This document shows positions 17,484 to 25,074 of a DNA stretch of 64,000 nucleotides, in pieces. Both the position numbers and the translations under genes were made by a program. The stretch spans positions 1 through 64,000 of the forward strand of contig JAICIO010000017.1 of the NCBI GenBank assembly GCA_025924315.1, in the 5' to 3' direction. Each line of letters begins with the position of its first letter. The stretch's first letter is position 1. The notes under the pieces were generated by a model. That model was not told where the DNA came from, ran no database searches, and saw nothing but the letters and a program-made list of their open reading frames with translations. Source of the stretch: Phycisphaerae bacterium. GTDB lineage: Bacteria > Planctomycetota > Phycisphaerae > Tepidisphaerales > Tepidisphaeraceae.

Positions 17484-18344
17484 TCACCCGAACCGGTAAT
17501 CATCAAAATCGCACACCGCCCGATAGCCGATCTTCTGGTAAATGCTGTTCGACGTCGGGTTCTTCAGGTCAGTAAAGAGAAACACGAACTTCCGCCCGCC
17601 GTCGAGCAGGTGCTGCGTCAGCGCCGCGACGTTGGCGCTCGCGTAGCCGCGGTTGCGGAATTCGATCGGCGTGTACACGGAGTTGATGCGAACGCCGTTC
17701 GGTGTCGGGCCGGCCCAGGCGGCGATGGAGACGACTTTTCCGCCGTCACGCCAGAGGAAGAAATGGCCGGCGTCCAGCCGCTGTTCCACTTCCTCGCGGC
17801 GGGTGTGATTCTGATCGCCAATCAATTTCGAAAACTCGATCATCCAATCGACGATGAGATCGAGATCATCTGAGGTCGCCGGCGACATCGATCCGTTGAC
17901 GTCCATCGGTCGCTTCACGGATCGCGTTTCGTAAATCCGCAGCCAGGTATGATGCGTGCAGCGCACAGAGGTCGCCTCGCCCCATTTCTCTGCAAAACGC
18001 GCAGCAGTTTCCGCCGGCCCTGACACACCTGGGATCTCCGCCGCTTGTCTTCGACCCTGAGGCTCAGACCCGACGGGCGGCTTGGCGGATAACTCTCGCA
18101 CCATCAAATCAACCGCCGCCTCGGGCCCGCGCGCCACCACCAGATTCCACTTCTTCGACTGCACGCCGGCCATCACGATCTCGCCAGAATCTTCCACCGC
18201 GCAAATCGTCGCCGCGCCCTGCGGGTCCTTCGCAAGCCGCCCCGCGACGCCTAGCAGCAGATTGTTCTCCGCCTCGCGCTGCAGCAGGAAGGCCTCGGCG
18301 CGCTCGAGCATCTCGCCGGCGTCTGTGAAAAACTGAACCCTCAT
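17484..18344 (-). CDS. GNAT family N-acetyltransferase
   Basis: The 286-aa protein has an N-terminal half of the type found in two-part GNAT proteins and a C-terminal catalytic GNAT domain (about 150-286). The coenzyme A loop is visible as YTPIEFRNRGYASANVAALT, and the last strand is NPTSNSIYQKIGYR. Acetyl-CoA is the expected donor; the acceptor is unknown. Around residues 93-108 there is a Pro/Gln/Arg-rich stretch (VGSEPQGRRQAAE) just before the conserved IPGVSGP turn. It looks like an in-frame insertion. The ATG overlaps the stop of the zinc-ribbon gene at 18341 by four bases (ATGA), so the two are translationally coupled. Confidence 0.8.
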   Translation of the reverse strand: MRVQFFTDAGEMLERAEAFLLQREAENNLLLGVAGRLAKDPQGAATICAVEDSGEIVMAGVQSKKWNLVVARGPEAAVDLMVRELSAKPPVGSEPQGRRQAAEIPGVSGPAETAARFAEKWGEATSVRCTHHTWLRIYETRSVKRPMDVNGSMSPATSDDLDLIVDWMIEFSKLIGDQNHTRREEVEQRLDAGHFFLWRDGGKVVSIAAWAGPTPNGVRINSVYTPIEFRNRGYASANVAALTQHLLDGGRKFVFLFTDLKNPTSNSIYQKIGYRAVCDFDDYRFG

Positions 18345-18967
18345 GCCTTCGCCTCCACGGCGGCGCGTCGGTACGCGTTGATCCGCTCTCGAATCGTCCG
18401 CGCCGTCTCCGCATCCGCTTCAAACGCAAACTGAACCGGATGATCGAGAATAAACCGCGTCGCGCGCCCGCGAACCTTCAGTACATACCCAGACCCCAGC
18501 CATCGGGGAACCAACTCGACCTTGTGATGCTTCGCCCAAGGCATGAGCTTCGCTTCTCCGATCCCGTCGCGCTGAACGAATCCTTGCGGTGAAAGTCGAA
18601 GCTGAGTCTCTGCCGGCATGCCCCTTCTGATTATTCGCCTGTACGCAGCGAGAGTGAATGTGAATGCGAGCAGAACGGCTGTCAAAACCCACGGACGATT
18701 CAGAACTGGGAAACCCGCGCTAATGAAGATTATGAAGAGCATCACGCCGAGATAGGCATAAGTCAGCACTTTTCCCCAGCCGGTGCGCTTGTCATATCCG
18801 CTGCCATAGAGCACGAGCAGGTCGGGTGAATATGGAAGACCGCATTCGGGACAGAACCCGCGGTCGGGCAGGCCGTCGAGGCAGTATCCACACTGCGGGC
18901 AGATTGCGCAGTGGACCAGCGCGTCCGCGTTGATCTTCCGAAGTTCGGCAGACGACATCACCGGCAT
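18341..18967 (-). CDS. Zinc-ribbon membrane protein A
   Basis: This 208-aa protein has an N-terminal ribbon, CPQCGYCLDGLP then GFCPECGLPYSPDLLVLYG (about 22-55), and two adjacent membrane helices (about 70-110: TYAYLGVMLFIIFISAGF and WVLTAVLLAFTFTLA). A C-terminal soluble beta domain follows (about 115-205), resembling a PH-like fold. The gene at 19377 encodes a close paralogue with the same order. A TAAGAT box 7 bases before the ATG suggests a leaderless message. It is the first gene of a pair with the acetyltransferase. The function is unknown; the ribbon probably binds zinc. Confidence 0.7.
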   Translation of the reverse strand: MPVMSSAELRKINADALVHCAICPQCGYCLDGLPDRGFCPECGLPYSPDLLVLYGSGYDKRTGWGKVLTYAYLGVMLFIIFISAGFPVLNRPWVLTAVLLAFTFTLAAYRRIIRRGMPAETQLRLSPQGFVQRDGIGEAKLMPWAKHHKVELVPRWLGSGYVLKVRGRATRFILDHPVQFAFEADAETARTIRERINAYRRAAVEAKA

Positions 18968-18985
18968 GCTCAGGATCTTACATCT

Positions 18986-19408
18986 TCAGCGAATGCGCGG
19001 CGGCGGCGCGAGATCGGGCTCGATGAATTGCGTCTTCGCGAGGGGATGCATGCGCCGCTGCGGCGAATAGAAGAATCGCAACACGTGCTTGCTCATGACC
19101 TGCGGATGCATGTCGCAGAATTCGTCCGCGGATTTTACTGGATGCGTCTTGTCATAAGCCCGCATCACCGCGGCGATGAGATGGGCGAACGCGACGGTTG
19201 TCGTTTCGTTGTATCCACTGGTCGGGCTTTCGGGCACGTTGTTGTGAGCGTTGTATGCTTTGATCCCCGATCGGATTCTATCGAGCGCAACGTCGAACGG
19301 TTGCGAGGAGAGATACAGATATGACATCTTCACGTGCGCGCGGTGCGTCCATTGTTTGAACGGAAGCGTCAAATCTTCAAACGATTTGAGAAACGATCGG
19401 TCGTCCAT
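18986..19408 (-). CDS. Conserved hypothetical protein (about 140 aa)
   Basis: The start at 19408 (MDDRSFLKSFEDLTLPF) is chosen over the upstream ATG at 19441 because the latter adds a basic, atypical stretch and a longer overlap with the preceding gene. The soluble product contains FKQWTHRAHVKMSYLYL and YNETTTVAFAHLIAAVM and ends in a basic, Pro-rich segment. The WTHRAHV-type histidines recall a small family annotated only as hypothetical, so I assign no function. It overlaps the 3' end of the zinc-ribbon gene at 19377 by 32 bases, and AAGGG lies near its start, so cotranscription with that gene is likely. Confidence 0.55.
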   Translation of the reverse strand: MDDRSFLKSFEDLTLPFKQWTHRAHVKMSYLYLSSQPFDVALDRIRSGIKAYNAHNNVPESPTSGYNETTTVAFAHLIAAVMRAYDKTHPVKSADEFCDMHPQVMSKHVLRFFYSPQRRMHPLAKTQFIEPDLAPPPRIR

Positions 19409-20045
19409 CCGCACCCTTTTCGCTCTGAAGCGGCGCACCATTCACCGCGGCATTACGAAAGGACTCAACGCGAGACCTCAATCGCTCGGCCGTCGCTACG
19501 CTAGCAGCGAAGGTGAACGCCAGGGCAGTGCGATCATAAACCTGTCCGGGATACGTGATCTGGATCAGGTAGACGCCTGGAAAGAGTCCGTACGTATTCA
19601 CTTGAATCCGATACTTCGATTCCCAATTTGTTAGAACCACGTCCCCGCGCCCCTCGCGGAGTCCGAAACCCGTAGATGTGAGCAACAGCTGACACTCGCC
19701 GGGCATTTCACGCCGGGCAATGTAGCGATATAGTGACACCATCAGCAGACAAAATGCAATCCATGAGAGCTGATCCCAGAATGCAAAACGAAAGCTGTTC
19801 GGCGTATACCGGATTGCAACGTCGAAGAGGATCAACCCACCGATCCAGAAGAAATAATTCCGCCACAGAACACGTTTCTTGCGGCCAGTTCCCGACCCAT
19901 ACAGCACGATGATGTCTGGCGAATAGTCGAACGCGCACTCCGGGCACTTGCCGCTCAAGGGAAGCCCGTCGAGGAGATAACCGCACCGCGGGCAATTCAC
20001 GCAGCGCTCAAGTGAGGCGGCATTCGCATTCCCGCTTTTTGACAT
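19377..20045 (-). CDS. Zinc-ribbon membrane protein B
   Basis: The 222-aa paralogue of the gene at 18341 has the ribbon CPRCGYLLDGLPLSGKCPEC with YSPDIIVLYGSG (about 18-52), two membrane helices (about 64-104, YFFWIGGLILFDVAI and LSWIAFCLLMVSLY) and a C-terminal beta domain. The shared string between the ribbon and the first helix, (D)xxVLYGSG, marks this family. A TAGAAT box 10 bases before the ATG suggests a leaderless transcript. It is followed by the hypothetical gene at 18986. The two paralogues are separated only by that gene, which suggests local duplication. Confidence 0.7.
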   Translation of the reverse strand: MSKSGNANAASLERCVNCPRCGYLLDGLPLSGKCPECAFDYSPDIIVLYGSGTGRKKRVLWRNYFFWIGGLILFDVAIRYTPNSFRFAFWDQLSWIAFCLLMVSLYRYIARREMPGECQLLLTSTGFGLREGRGDVVLTNWESKYRIQVNTYGLFPGVYLIQITYPGQVYDRTALAFTFAASVATAERLRSRVESFRNAAVNGAPLQSEKGADGRPIVSQIV

Positions 20046-20088
20046 ACCGAGCGGGATTCTAACAGCCGCGAGACGCGGTTGCCGACGA

Positions 20089-20145
20089 TTTCACCGTGCC
20101 GGAATGCAGCTCGGCGCTGCGGAAGGTGTTGCGAAAGCGCATCCG
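20089..20145 (-). pseudogene. Fossil of a folD 3' end
   Basis: Read on the minus strand, this stretch gives RMRFRNTFRSAELHSGTVK, which matches the last residues of the adjacent FolD (AMLLRNTLRSAELHFGTTK) at 13 of 19 positions. It lies about 90 bp beyond the intact folD stop and has no start of its own, so it looks like the end of a degraded second copy. Confidence 0.6.
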
Positions 20146-20147
20146 AC

Positions 20148-20178
20148 GAAAGAAACGGTACCGGGTACCATTTCTTTC
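20148..20178. repeat. Perfect-to-near-perfect inverted repeat (GGTACC centre)
   Basis: GAAAGAAACGGTACC and GGTACCATTTCTTTC are complementary with one mismatch and one unpaired base. The hairpin lies between the folD fossil and the folD stop and could end transcription or be a small mobile repeat. Confidence 0.6.
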
Positions 20179-20236
20179 AAGTCGCGGATTCCCATGGGTT
20201 TACCGATTTGTCCTCCGCGCGCGAGGGAGACGGTCG

Positions 20237-21109
20237 TCACTTCGTGGTGCCGAAGTGAAGCTCGGCGCTGCGGAGCGTGTTGCGGAGGAGCATCGCGACG
20301 GTCATTGGCCCGACGCCGCCGGGGACGGGGGTGATGTGGCTGGCCTTGTGTCGAACGGTGTCGAACTCGACGTCGCCGACGGTTTTCTTTGTGCCGTCGG
20401 GAAGCGCGATGCGGTTGATGCCGACGTCGATGATCACCGCGCCGTCGAGCACGTCTTCCGGCTGAATCAGGCCGGGCTTTCCGACCGCGACGACCAGAAT
20501 CTCTGCGCGGCGCGTGTGGAGCTTTAAATCTTTCGTCGCGATGTGACAAAGGGTGACGGTCGCCATCTGCTCCGTGAGCAAAAGCGAGATCGGTTTGCCC
20601 GCGATCTGGCTGGCGCCGACGACGACGGCTTCGGCGCCTTCGATTCTGACGCCAGTGCTTTTGATCAGCTCGACGGCGCTGAGTGCGGTACAGGGCGCGA
20701 TGAGCGTGTGGCCGTAGACGACGTAGCCAATATTGGCGGGGTTTACGCCTTCGACGTCTTTGACGACGTCGATCTCGTACTGCAGCCGCGGCGCGTCGAG
20801 GTGCGACGGGAGCGGCAGGTGCATCATGATGCCGGTGACGCTGGCGTCGGCGTTGAGCCGACGAATCTCGTGCTTCAATTCCTTCTGCGTAATCGTCGCG
20901 GGGAGTTTGTGCAAAGTGTAGTCAATGCCGATGGCGCGGCAGGCTTCGCCTTGTCGCTGGGCGTAGAGCGCCCCGGCATCGATCCCGCCCACGAGCAGCG
21001 CGACGAGGTGCACGCGATGGCCGAGGTTCGTCAGCTCGCGCACGCGCGTCTGAACTTCGGATTTGGTTCGCGCGGCTATGGCGGCGCCATCGATCAGTTG
21101 AGCGGGCAT
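20237..21109 (-). CDS. folD: FolD-type methylene-THF dehydrogenase/cyclohydrolase with altered active site
   Basis: The 290-aa protein has the FolD two-domain plan: the N-terminal folate domain and a Rossmann domain with GASQIAGKPISLLL (nucleotide loop) and PGGVGPMTVAMLL near the end. The family converts 5,10-methylene-THF to 10-formyl-THF in the cytoplasm. Three usual catalytic positions differ. The Tyr-x3-Lys pair reads YAQRQ (Lys to Gln), the QLPLP motif reads HLPLP (Gln to His), and KDVDG reads KDVEG. The Lys is needed for the cyclohydrolase step in known enzymes, so this protein may only dehydrogenate or may do another reaction. TAAAAT 9 bases before the ATG suggests a leaderless start. 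Confidence 0.85.
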   Translation of the reverse strand: MPAQLIDGAAIAARTKSEVQTRVRELTNLGHRVHLVALLVGGIDAGALYAQRQGEACRAIGIDYTLHKLPATITQKELKHEIRRLNADASVTGIMMHLPLPSHLDAPRLQYEIDVVKDVEGVNPANIGYVVYGHTLIAPCTALSAVELIKSTGVRIEGAEAVVVGASQIAGKPISLLLTEQMATVTLCHIATKDLKLHTRRAEILVVAVGKPGLIQPEDVLDGAVIIDVGINRIALPDGTKKTVGDVEFDTVRHKASHITPVPGGVGPMTVAMLLRNTLRSAELHFGTTK

Positions 21110-21210
21110 AGACCGGGCATTTTAGCCGAACCAGGATTGTGTACAAAGTTAGGCGTATTGCGAGCGCACTGGCGGTGGCTCGCGCGGACGCAACCCGTGT
21201 GTCGCGTCTC

Positions 21211-21232
21211 GCGCGGGGCAAGCCCCGCGGCT
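21211..21232. repeat. Half copy of the GC-rich taaa-ending repeat
   Basis: GCGGGG, a short turn CAAG, and CCCCGC form a hairpin that ends in GGCTAAA, as in the full elements at 42949 and 50529. It lies between folD and the adenosyltransferase gene. Confidence 0.45.
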
Positions 21233-21267
21233 AAATGTTCGGATGCACGCGATACAATCCGGCGATC

Positions 21268-21816
21268 ATGAAGATCTACACGAAAACGGGTGACGACGGC
21301 ACAACCGGATTAATCGGCGGATCGCGCGTCGCGAAATCGGATCTGCGGATCGAATGCTACGGGACGGTGGACGAGCTCAACGCGATGATCGGGCTAGCGG
21401 CGGTGGATGTTGAATCCGTCGATTTGGCGCGGGCGCTACGGGCGATTCAAAACGAGTTGTTCGTGGTCGGGTCGCAGTTGGCATTGCCCGCGGGGGAATC
21501 ATCGTCATCGCGATGGCTTCCGCCGCTCGAGCCGTTGAGCGTGACGCGCCTGGAGCGCGAGATCGACGTCGCGGATGGGGAGCTGCCGAAGCTGACGAAT
21601 TTTATTTTGCCGGGCGGGACGGAGACGGCGGCGCGCTTGCACATGGCGCGCACCATCTGCCGGCGTGCGGAGCGATTGGTGGTAGCGCTCGGAAAAGAAC
21701 AGAGCGTGAACGGCGTGATCGTGACGTATTTGAATCGGCTGAGCGACTGGCTCTTCGTGCAGGCGAGGCTTGCGAATCATCGCGCAGGAGTGAGCGACGT
21801 GGCTTGGGAGAAATGA
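21268..21816 (+). CDS. PduO-type cob(I)alamin adenosyltransferase
   Basis: The enzyme transfers the adenosyl group of ATP to reduced cobalamin to form coenzyme B12 in the cytoplasm. At 182 aa it has the usual length. KIYTKTGDDGTTGLIGG is the N-terminal ATP-binding loop, and ICRRAERLV and YLNRLSDWLFVQAR are the conserved helices with Arg and Asn ligands. I start at the ATG at 21268; the upstream leader in the same frame is repeat DNA. TACAAT ends 9 bases before this ATG, so the message may be leaderless. No B12-dependent enzyme is in the window. Confidence 0.9.
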   Translation: MKIYTKTGDDGTTGLIGGSRVAKSDLRIECYGTVDELNAMIGLAAVDVESVDLARALRAIQNELFVVGSQLALPAGESSSSRWLPPLEPLSVTRLEREIDVADGELPKLTNFILPGGTETAARLHMARTICRRAERLVVALGKEQSVNGVIVTYLNRLSDWLFVQARLANHRAGVSDVAWEK

Positions 21817-21823
21817 GCAACCT

Positions 21824-21902
21824 GTCATCCTGAGCGCAGCGAAGGATCTCGAAATCGGGGATCGCTTTCGAAATTGAGATCCTTCGCTTCGCTCAGGATG
21901 AC
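21824..21902. repeat. REP-like inverted repeat, GAAGGATCT family (copy 2)
   Basis: GTCATCCTGAGCGCAGCGAA and its mirror arm ending in CTTCGCTTCGCTCAGGATGA enclose a short inner repeat. It separates the convergent adenosyltransferase and beta-helix genes. Confidence 0.8.
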
Positions 21903-21946
21903 GCGTGTTCGCACGGTCGCGGGACCGAAGTTTCCGTGACACGCTG

Positions 21947-24640
21947 TTATGCGATTTGTTCTGTGCCGAAGTTTTTGCTGCTGACGCTCTGGTTCGTCGC
22001 CAGCGAGATCGTCCAACCGTAACCCTTGCTCGGCGTCGTTTGGCTCCAGCCGCTTTGGACGATCTGGCGGATCTTGTAGTTGCCGGCGGCGAGGCTTGCG
22101 AAGAAGTAATCACCGCTGGAATCGGTCGTCGTGCGCATCTCGGTCGACTGCATGATGTAGTCGTTGTTGGCGTCGTTGTAGACAGTGATGCCGGCGACGC
22201 CCGTCTCGCCAGCATCCAGGATGCCGTTGCCGTTGGAGTCATTGAAGACACGGCCGGCGATGCTTCCGCCGGTGGGCTGCGATGCGCCGCTGGACCCTTG
22301 GATCGTGCCGAAATTCTGGCCGGTTGATTGCTGATTGGTCGCAAGCGCGATCGTGTGGCCGTAACCATTCGACGGTGTCGTCTGCGACCAACCGGTCTGC
22401 AGGATCTGGCGGATCTTGTAGTTCCCGGCGGCGAGGCCGGTGAAGGAATAGTTTCCGCTGGAGTCCGTCGTCGTGCGGATCTCACTCGGGTCCATCACGT
22501 AATCGTTGTTCGCGTCGTTGTAGATTGTGATGTTCGCGACGCCGGCTTCGCCCGTGTCGAGAATGCCGTTGCTGTTGGTGTCGTTGAAGACTGTTCCGCT
22601 GATCGTTCCGCCGGTGGCGGGCGGAGGCGTTGGCGTTCCGCCGTTTTGCACGGTGCCGAAATCCATCGCGCTCACCTGCTGGTTCGAGGCGAGAGCGATC
22701 GTGTGGCCGTAGCCGTTGCTCGGCGTGGTCTGGCCCCAGCCGCTTTGAAGGGTCTGGCGGATCGTGTAATTGCCTGCGACGAGGTTTGAGAACTTATACG
22801 CACCGCTCGAATCGGTCGTCGTGCGCGCTTCGGTCGAATCCATAACGTTGTTGTTGTTGGCGTCGTTGTAGATGGTGATTCCGCTGATGCCGTTGTCGCC
22901 GGAATCGCGCACGCCGTTGCTGTTGAAATCGTCGAACACGGTGCCGGCGATCGATCCGCCAGTGGTCGTGCCACCACTGCTCGGCGGATTTGAACCGGCT
23001 TCGTTGGCGCCGATATCGAAGGCGCCGCCCTGCGGAAGGGAGTTGCCGTAGAAATCGTGCGTGCCCGTGCTCACGCCGAACTGCGTCTTGAGATTGAGGC
23101 CCGTGTTGATCATCGGCGAGCCGCTGGTGAGCTCGTACGCGGACAGATTCGACGCGAGCGAGTTGCCGATGCCGACCGTACCGCCGCCACCGGCATTCAC
23201 GAACTTCGGATCGGCGCTGGTTCCGACCGCTTGGCCGTTCACGCTTTCCTGTCCCGTACCGGCCCGGAAGGCCGCGATCGACGTGTACGTGTTCGCGCCG
23301 TAGATGATGTTCACCGGCGAACCGCCGGCGTAGTAGTTGTTGTCCTGCATCAGCAGGCCGCTTTGCCCGTCGGCGATTTCCGCGACGGTCAATCCGCCGG
23401 TGACGAAGAAGATGTTGTTGCGAATGTGGACGTTGGTGGTCGGCGTCTTGATGAACAGCGCGCGCGGATCACCGCTGGCGGGCTTGGTCATGTAGACCGT
23501 GTTGTTGTAAATCTCGACGTTCTTCAATCCACCGGTCTGTGGGCTCCAGAGGCGGATGCCGTTGTAGCTGTTGTGCCGCCCGTCGTTCTGCGAAATGTTG
23601 TAGCGGACGACGTTGTTGTTGAACGCCGCGGCGTCAATGTACTGGAACACGCCGAAGCCGGCGCCGTAGTTGTCATGACTATAGTTGTATTGCAGCGTAC
23701 AGCTCTGACACCCGCCGTCGATATCAAACCCGCCGCCGTCTGAGTCAAACGCCGTCCGATTGCTGTACGACTCGTTGTACTGGAAGACGACGTTGGTGCT
23801 GTTGATCGTCCACATGCCGACGCAGTGGTTTCCGTTTCCGCCGTTGTTGTAGGCGACGGACTTTTCGATCGTGCCGTTGGTGACATTGCCCACCATGATG
23901 CCGTTGCCGTTGGTGCGGGCGGTGTCGCCTTTGCCGACGTTGTTGTACGCGCGCACCGAGCCGATGTAGAGGTTGGTGTGCGCATCGTTCGCATTGCCGT
24001 TGATACGGATGCCGAACATCGTGTTGTCGTGCACGGCGCTGTTGGTAATGCGAATGTCGTTGAAGCCGTTGTGAACCGTGCTGCCGGTGGGAAGCTGGCC
24101 GGCGATGTAGATCCCGCTGTTGCCGAAGTTGCCCGCATCCACGCCGTCGATGTGAACGTATTGCAGCTTTGTGCTGGTGTTCAGATCGTTGAGAAAATAG
24201 ATCCCCGCGCCGCTGTTGTTCAACCGACCGGCGGTGTCGAAGCGCAGGTTGTTGATGTTGAAGCCGGCGGTGTTGTGCGCGTAGATGCCATCGCCTCCGC
24301 CAGCGTTGATGGTCGCTTTCCCACCGCCGTAGCTGCTGACGACGATCGGCGCCGTCGCCGTGCCTTTATCGTTGGAATCAAACGTAACGGTGCCGTTGAA
24401 GGTCGATCCGCCCTTAAAATAGATCGCGTCGCCGGCCTTGAAGTTCACCTGGTTGACTTTGGTGATCGACTTCCACGGCGCGGAAGTCGACGTACCGCTG
24501 CTGGCGTCGTTGCCGGCAGGGCTCACGTAGTAGGTGGTCAGAAGCTGCCGGCATTCCAGCGGCTCGATTTCCATCCGTGCGTGCGCCGGGGTCAACGACG
24601 CAGCGATCGCAGTGCGACCGCGGAACAAACGCTGCAACAT
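21947..24640 (-). CDS. Secreted right-handed beta-helix protein with three SdrD-like repeats
   Basis: I start at the ATG at 24640 (897 aa), which brings the exported-protein box IEPLECRQLL to about residues 22-31. A parallel beta-helix follows (about 35-540), opening with YYVSPAGNDASSGTS and rich in NNxIxxN-type rungs (NGIRLWSPQTGG, VEIYNNTVY, VHIRNNIFF). Then come three near-identical SdrD/Cna-B-like domains of about 105 aa with the calcium-binding pattern FxDxNxNGxxDxGExGI. Helix folds of this kind bind or cleave polysaccharides, for example pectate lyases, but I see no clear catalytic set. It is probably surface-attached, as in the other LExR-box proteins here. Confidence 0.85.
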   Translation of the reverse strand: MLQRLFRGRTAIAASLTPAHARMEIEPLECRQLLTTYYVSPAGNDASSGTSTSAPWKSITKVNQVNFKAGDAIYFKGGSTFNGTVTFDSNDKGTATAPIVVSSYGGGKATINAGGGDGIYAHNTAGFNINNLRFDTAGRLNNSGAGIYFLNDLNTSTKLQYVHIDGVDAGNFGNSGIYIAGQLPTGSTVHNGFNDIRITNSAVHDNTMFGIRINGNANDAHTNLYIGSVRAYNNVGKGDTARTNGNGIMVGNVTNGTIEKSVAYNNGGNGNHCVGMWTINSTNVVFQYNESYSNRTAFDSDGGGFDIDGGCQSCTLQYNYSHDNYGAGFGVFQYIDAAAFNNNVVRYNISQNDGRHNSYNGIRLWSPQTGGLKNVEIYNNTVYMTKPASGDPRALFIKTPTTNVHIRNNIFFVTGGLTVAEIADGQSGLLMQDNNYYAGGSPVNIIYGANTYTSIAAFRAGTGQESVNGQAVGTSADPKFVNAGGGGTVGIGNSLASNLSAYELTSGSPMINTGLNLKTQFGVSTGTHDFYGNSLPQGGAFDIGANEAGSNPPSSGGTTTGGSIAGTVFDDFNSNGVRDSGDNGISGITIYNDANNNNVMDSTEARTTTDSSGAYKFSNLVAGNYTIRQTLQSGWGQTTPSNGYGHTIALASNQQVSAMDFGTVQNGGTPTPPPATGGTISGTVFNDTNSNGILDTGEAGVANITIYNDANNDYVMDPSEIRTTTDSSGNYSFTGLAAGNYKIRQILQTGWSQTTPSNGYGHTIALATNQQSTGQNFGTIQGSSGASQPTGGSIAGRVFNDSNGNGILDAGETGVAGITVYNDANNDYIMQSTEMRTTTDSSGDYFFASLAAGNYKIRQIVQSGWSQTTPSKGYGWTISLATNQSVSSKNFGTEQIA
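21950..22975 (-). repeat. Three tandem SdrD-like coding repeats of about 310-330 bp
   Basis: Each unit runs from GGSIAGxVFxDxNxNG through YNDANN and TTTDSSG to GWxQTTPSxGYG and NFGT. The DNA of the units is also closely similar, so recombination between units could change the domain number. The unit edges are approximate. Confidence 0.75.
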
Positions 24641-25074
24641 CCAAAGCCTCCGTGAAACTTCATGCTGTGCATTTCCCGGCGAGAGGAATTGCACAGGCTC
24701 ATTCAGGCGTCGCTTATGCACGAACCAGTCAACGACGCCGCCAACTTCGTTGTTGTTTCTCCATCTGTGCGGTAACTGACATTTCAGATTCTTCGAACCC
24801 AAATCGGTCGGAAGATTTGTCGCCCAAATACAGGCTTGGCGTCAAAGCGTCGGCCGGATTACACGCGAGCGCAAATCCCACGTGCGGGAGAAAAGGGTTC
24901 AAACGATATACCGCTCGACCGTCAGATGCACGGTTTCGAAAAAAGAATTTTTCGCACGCTTCTTCAGTTGCGGGGAATTGGTGCGGCCCACTTCGCCATC
25001 CCAAACTCGTAACTTGCCACACTCTGCGGGCACCCTTACGATGACGGTCTTTCCACAACGAGAGGATGTTCGCC
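24641..25074. other. Divergent intergenic region, beta-helix gene / serA
   Basis: These 434 bases separate two divergent genes, and I find no convincing ORF. It holds a 7-bp inverted repeat, CGAAAAA-AGAA-TTTTTCG (24937-24954), which may be an operator. AGAGG at about 25061 serves as the ribosome site for serA. No clear -35/-10 pair was found. Confidence 0.4.
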
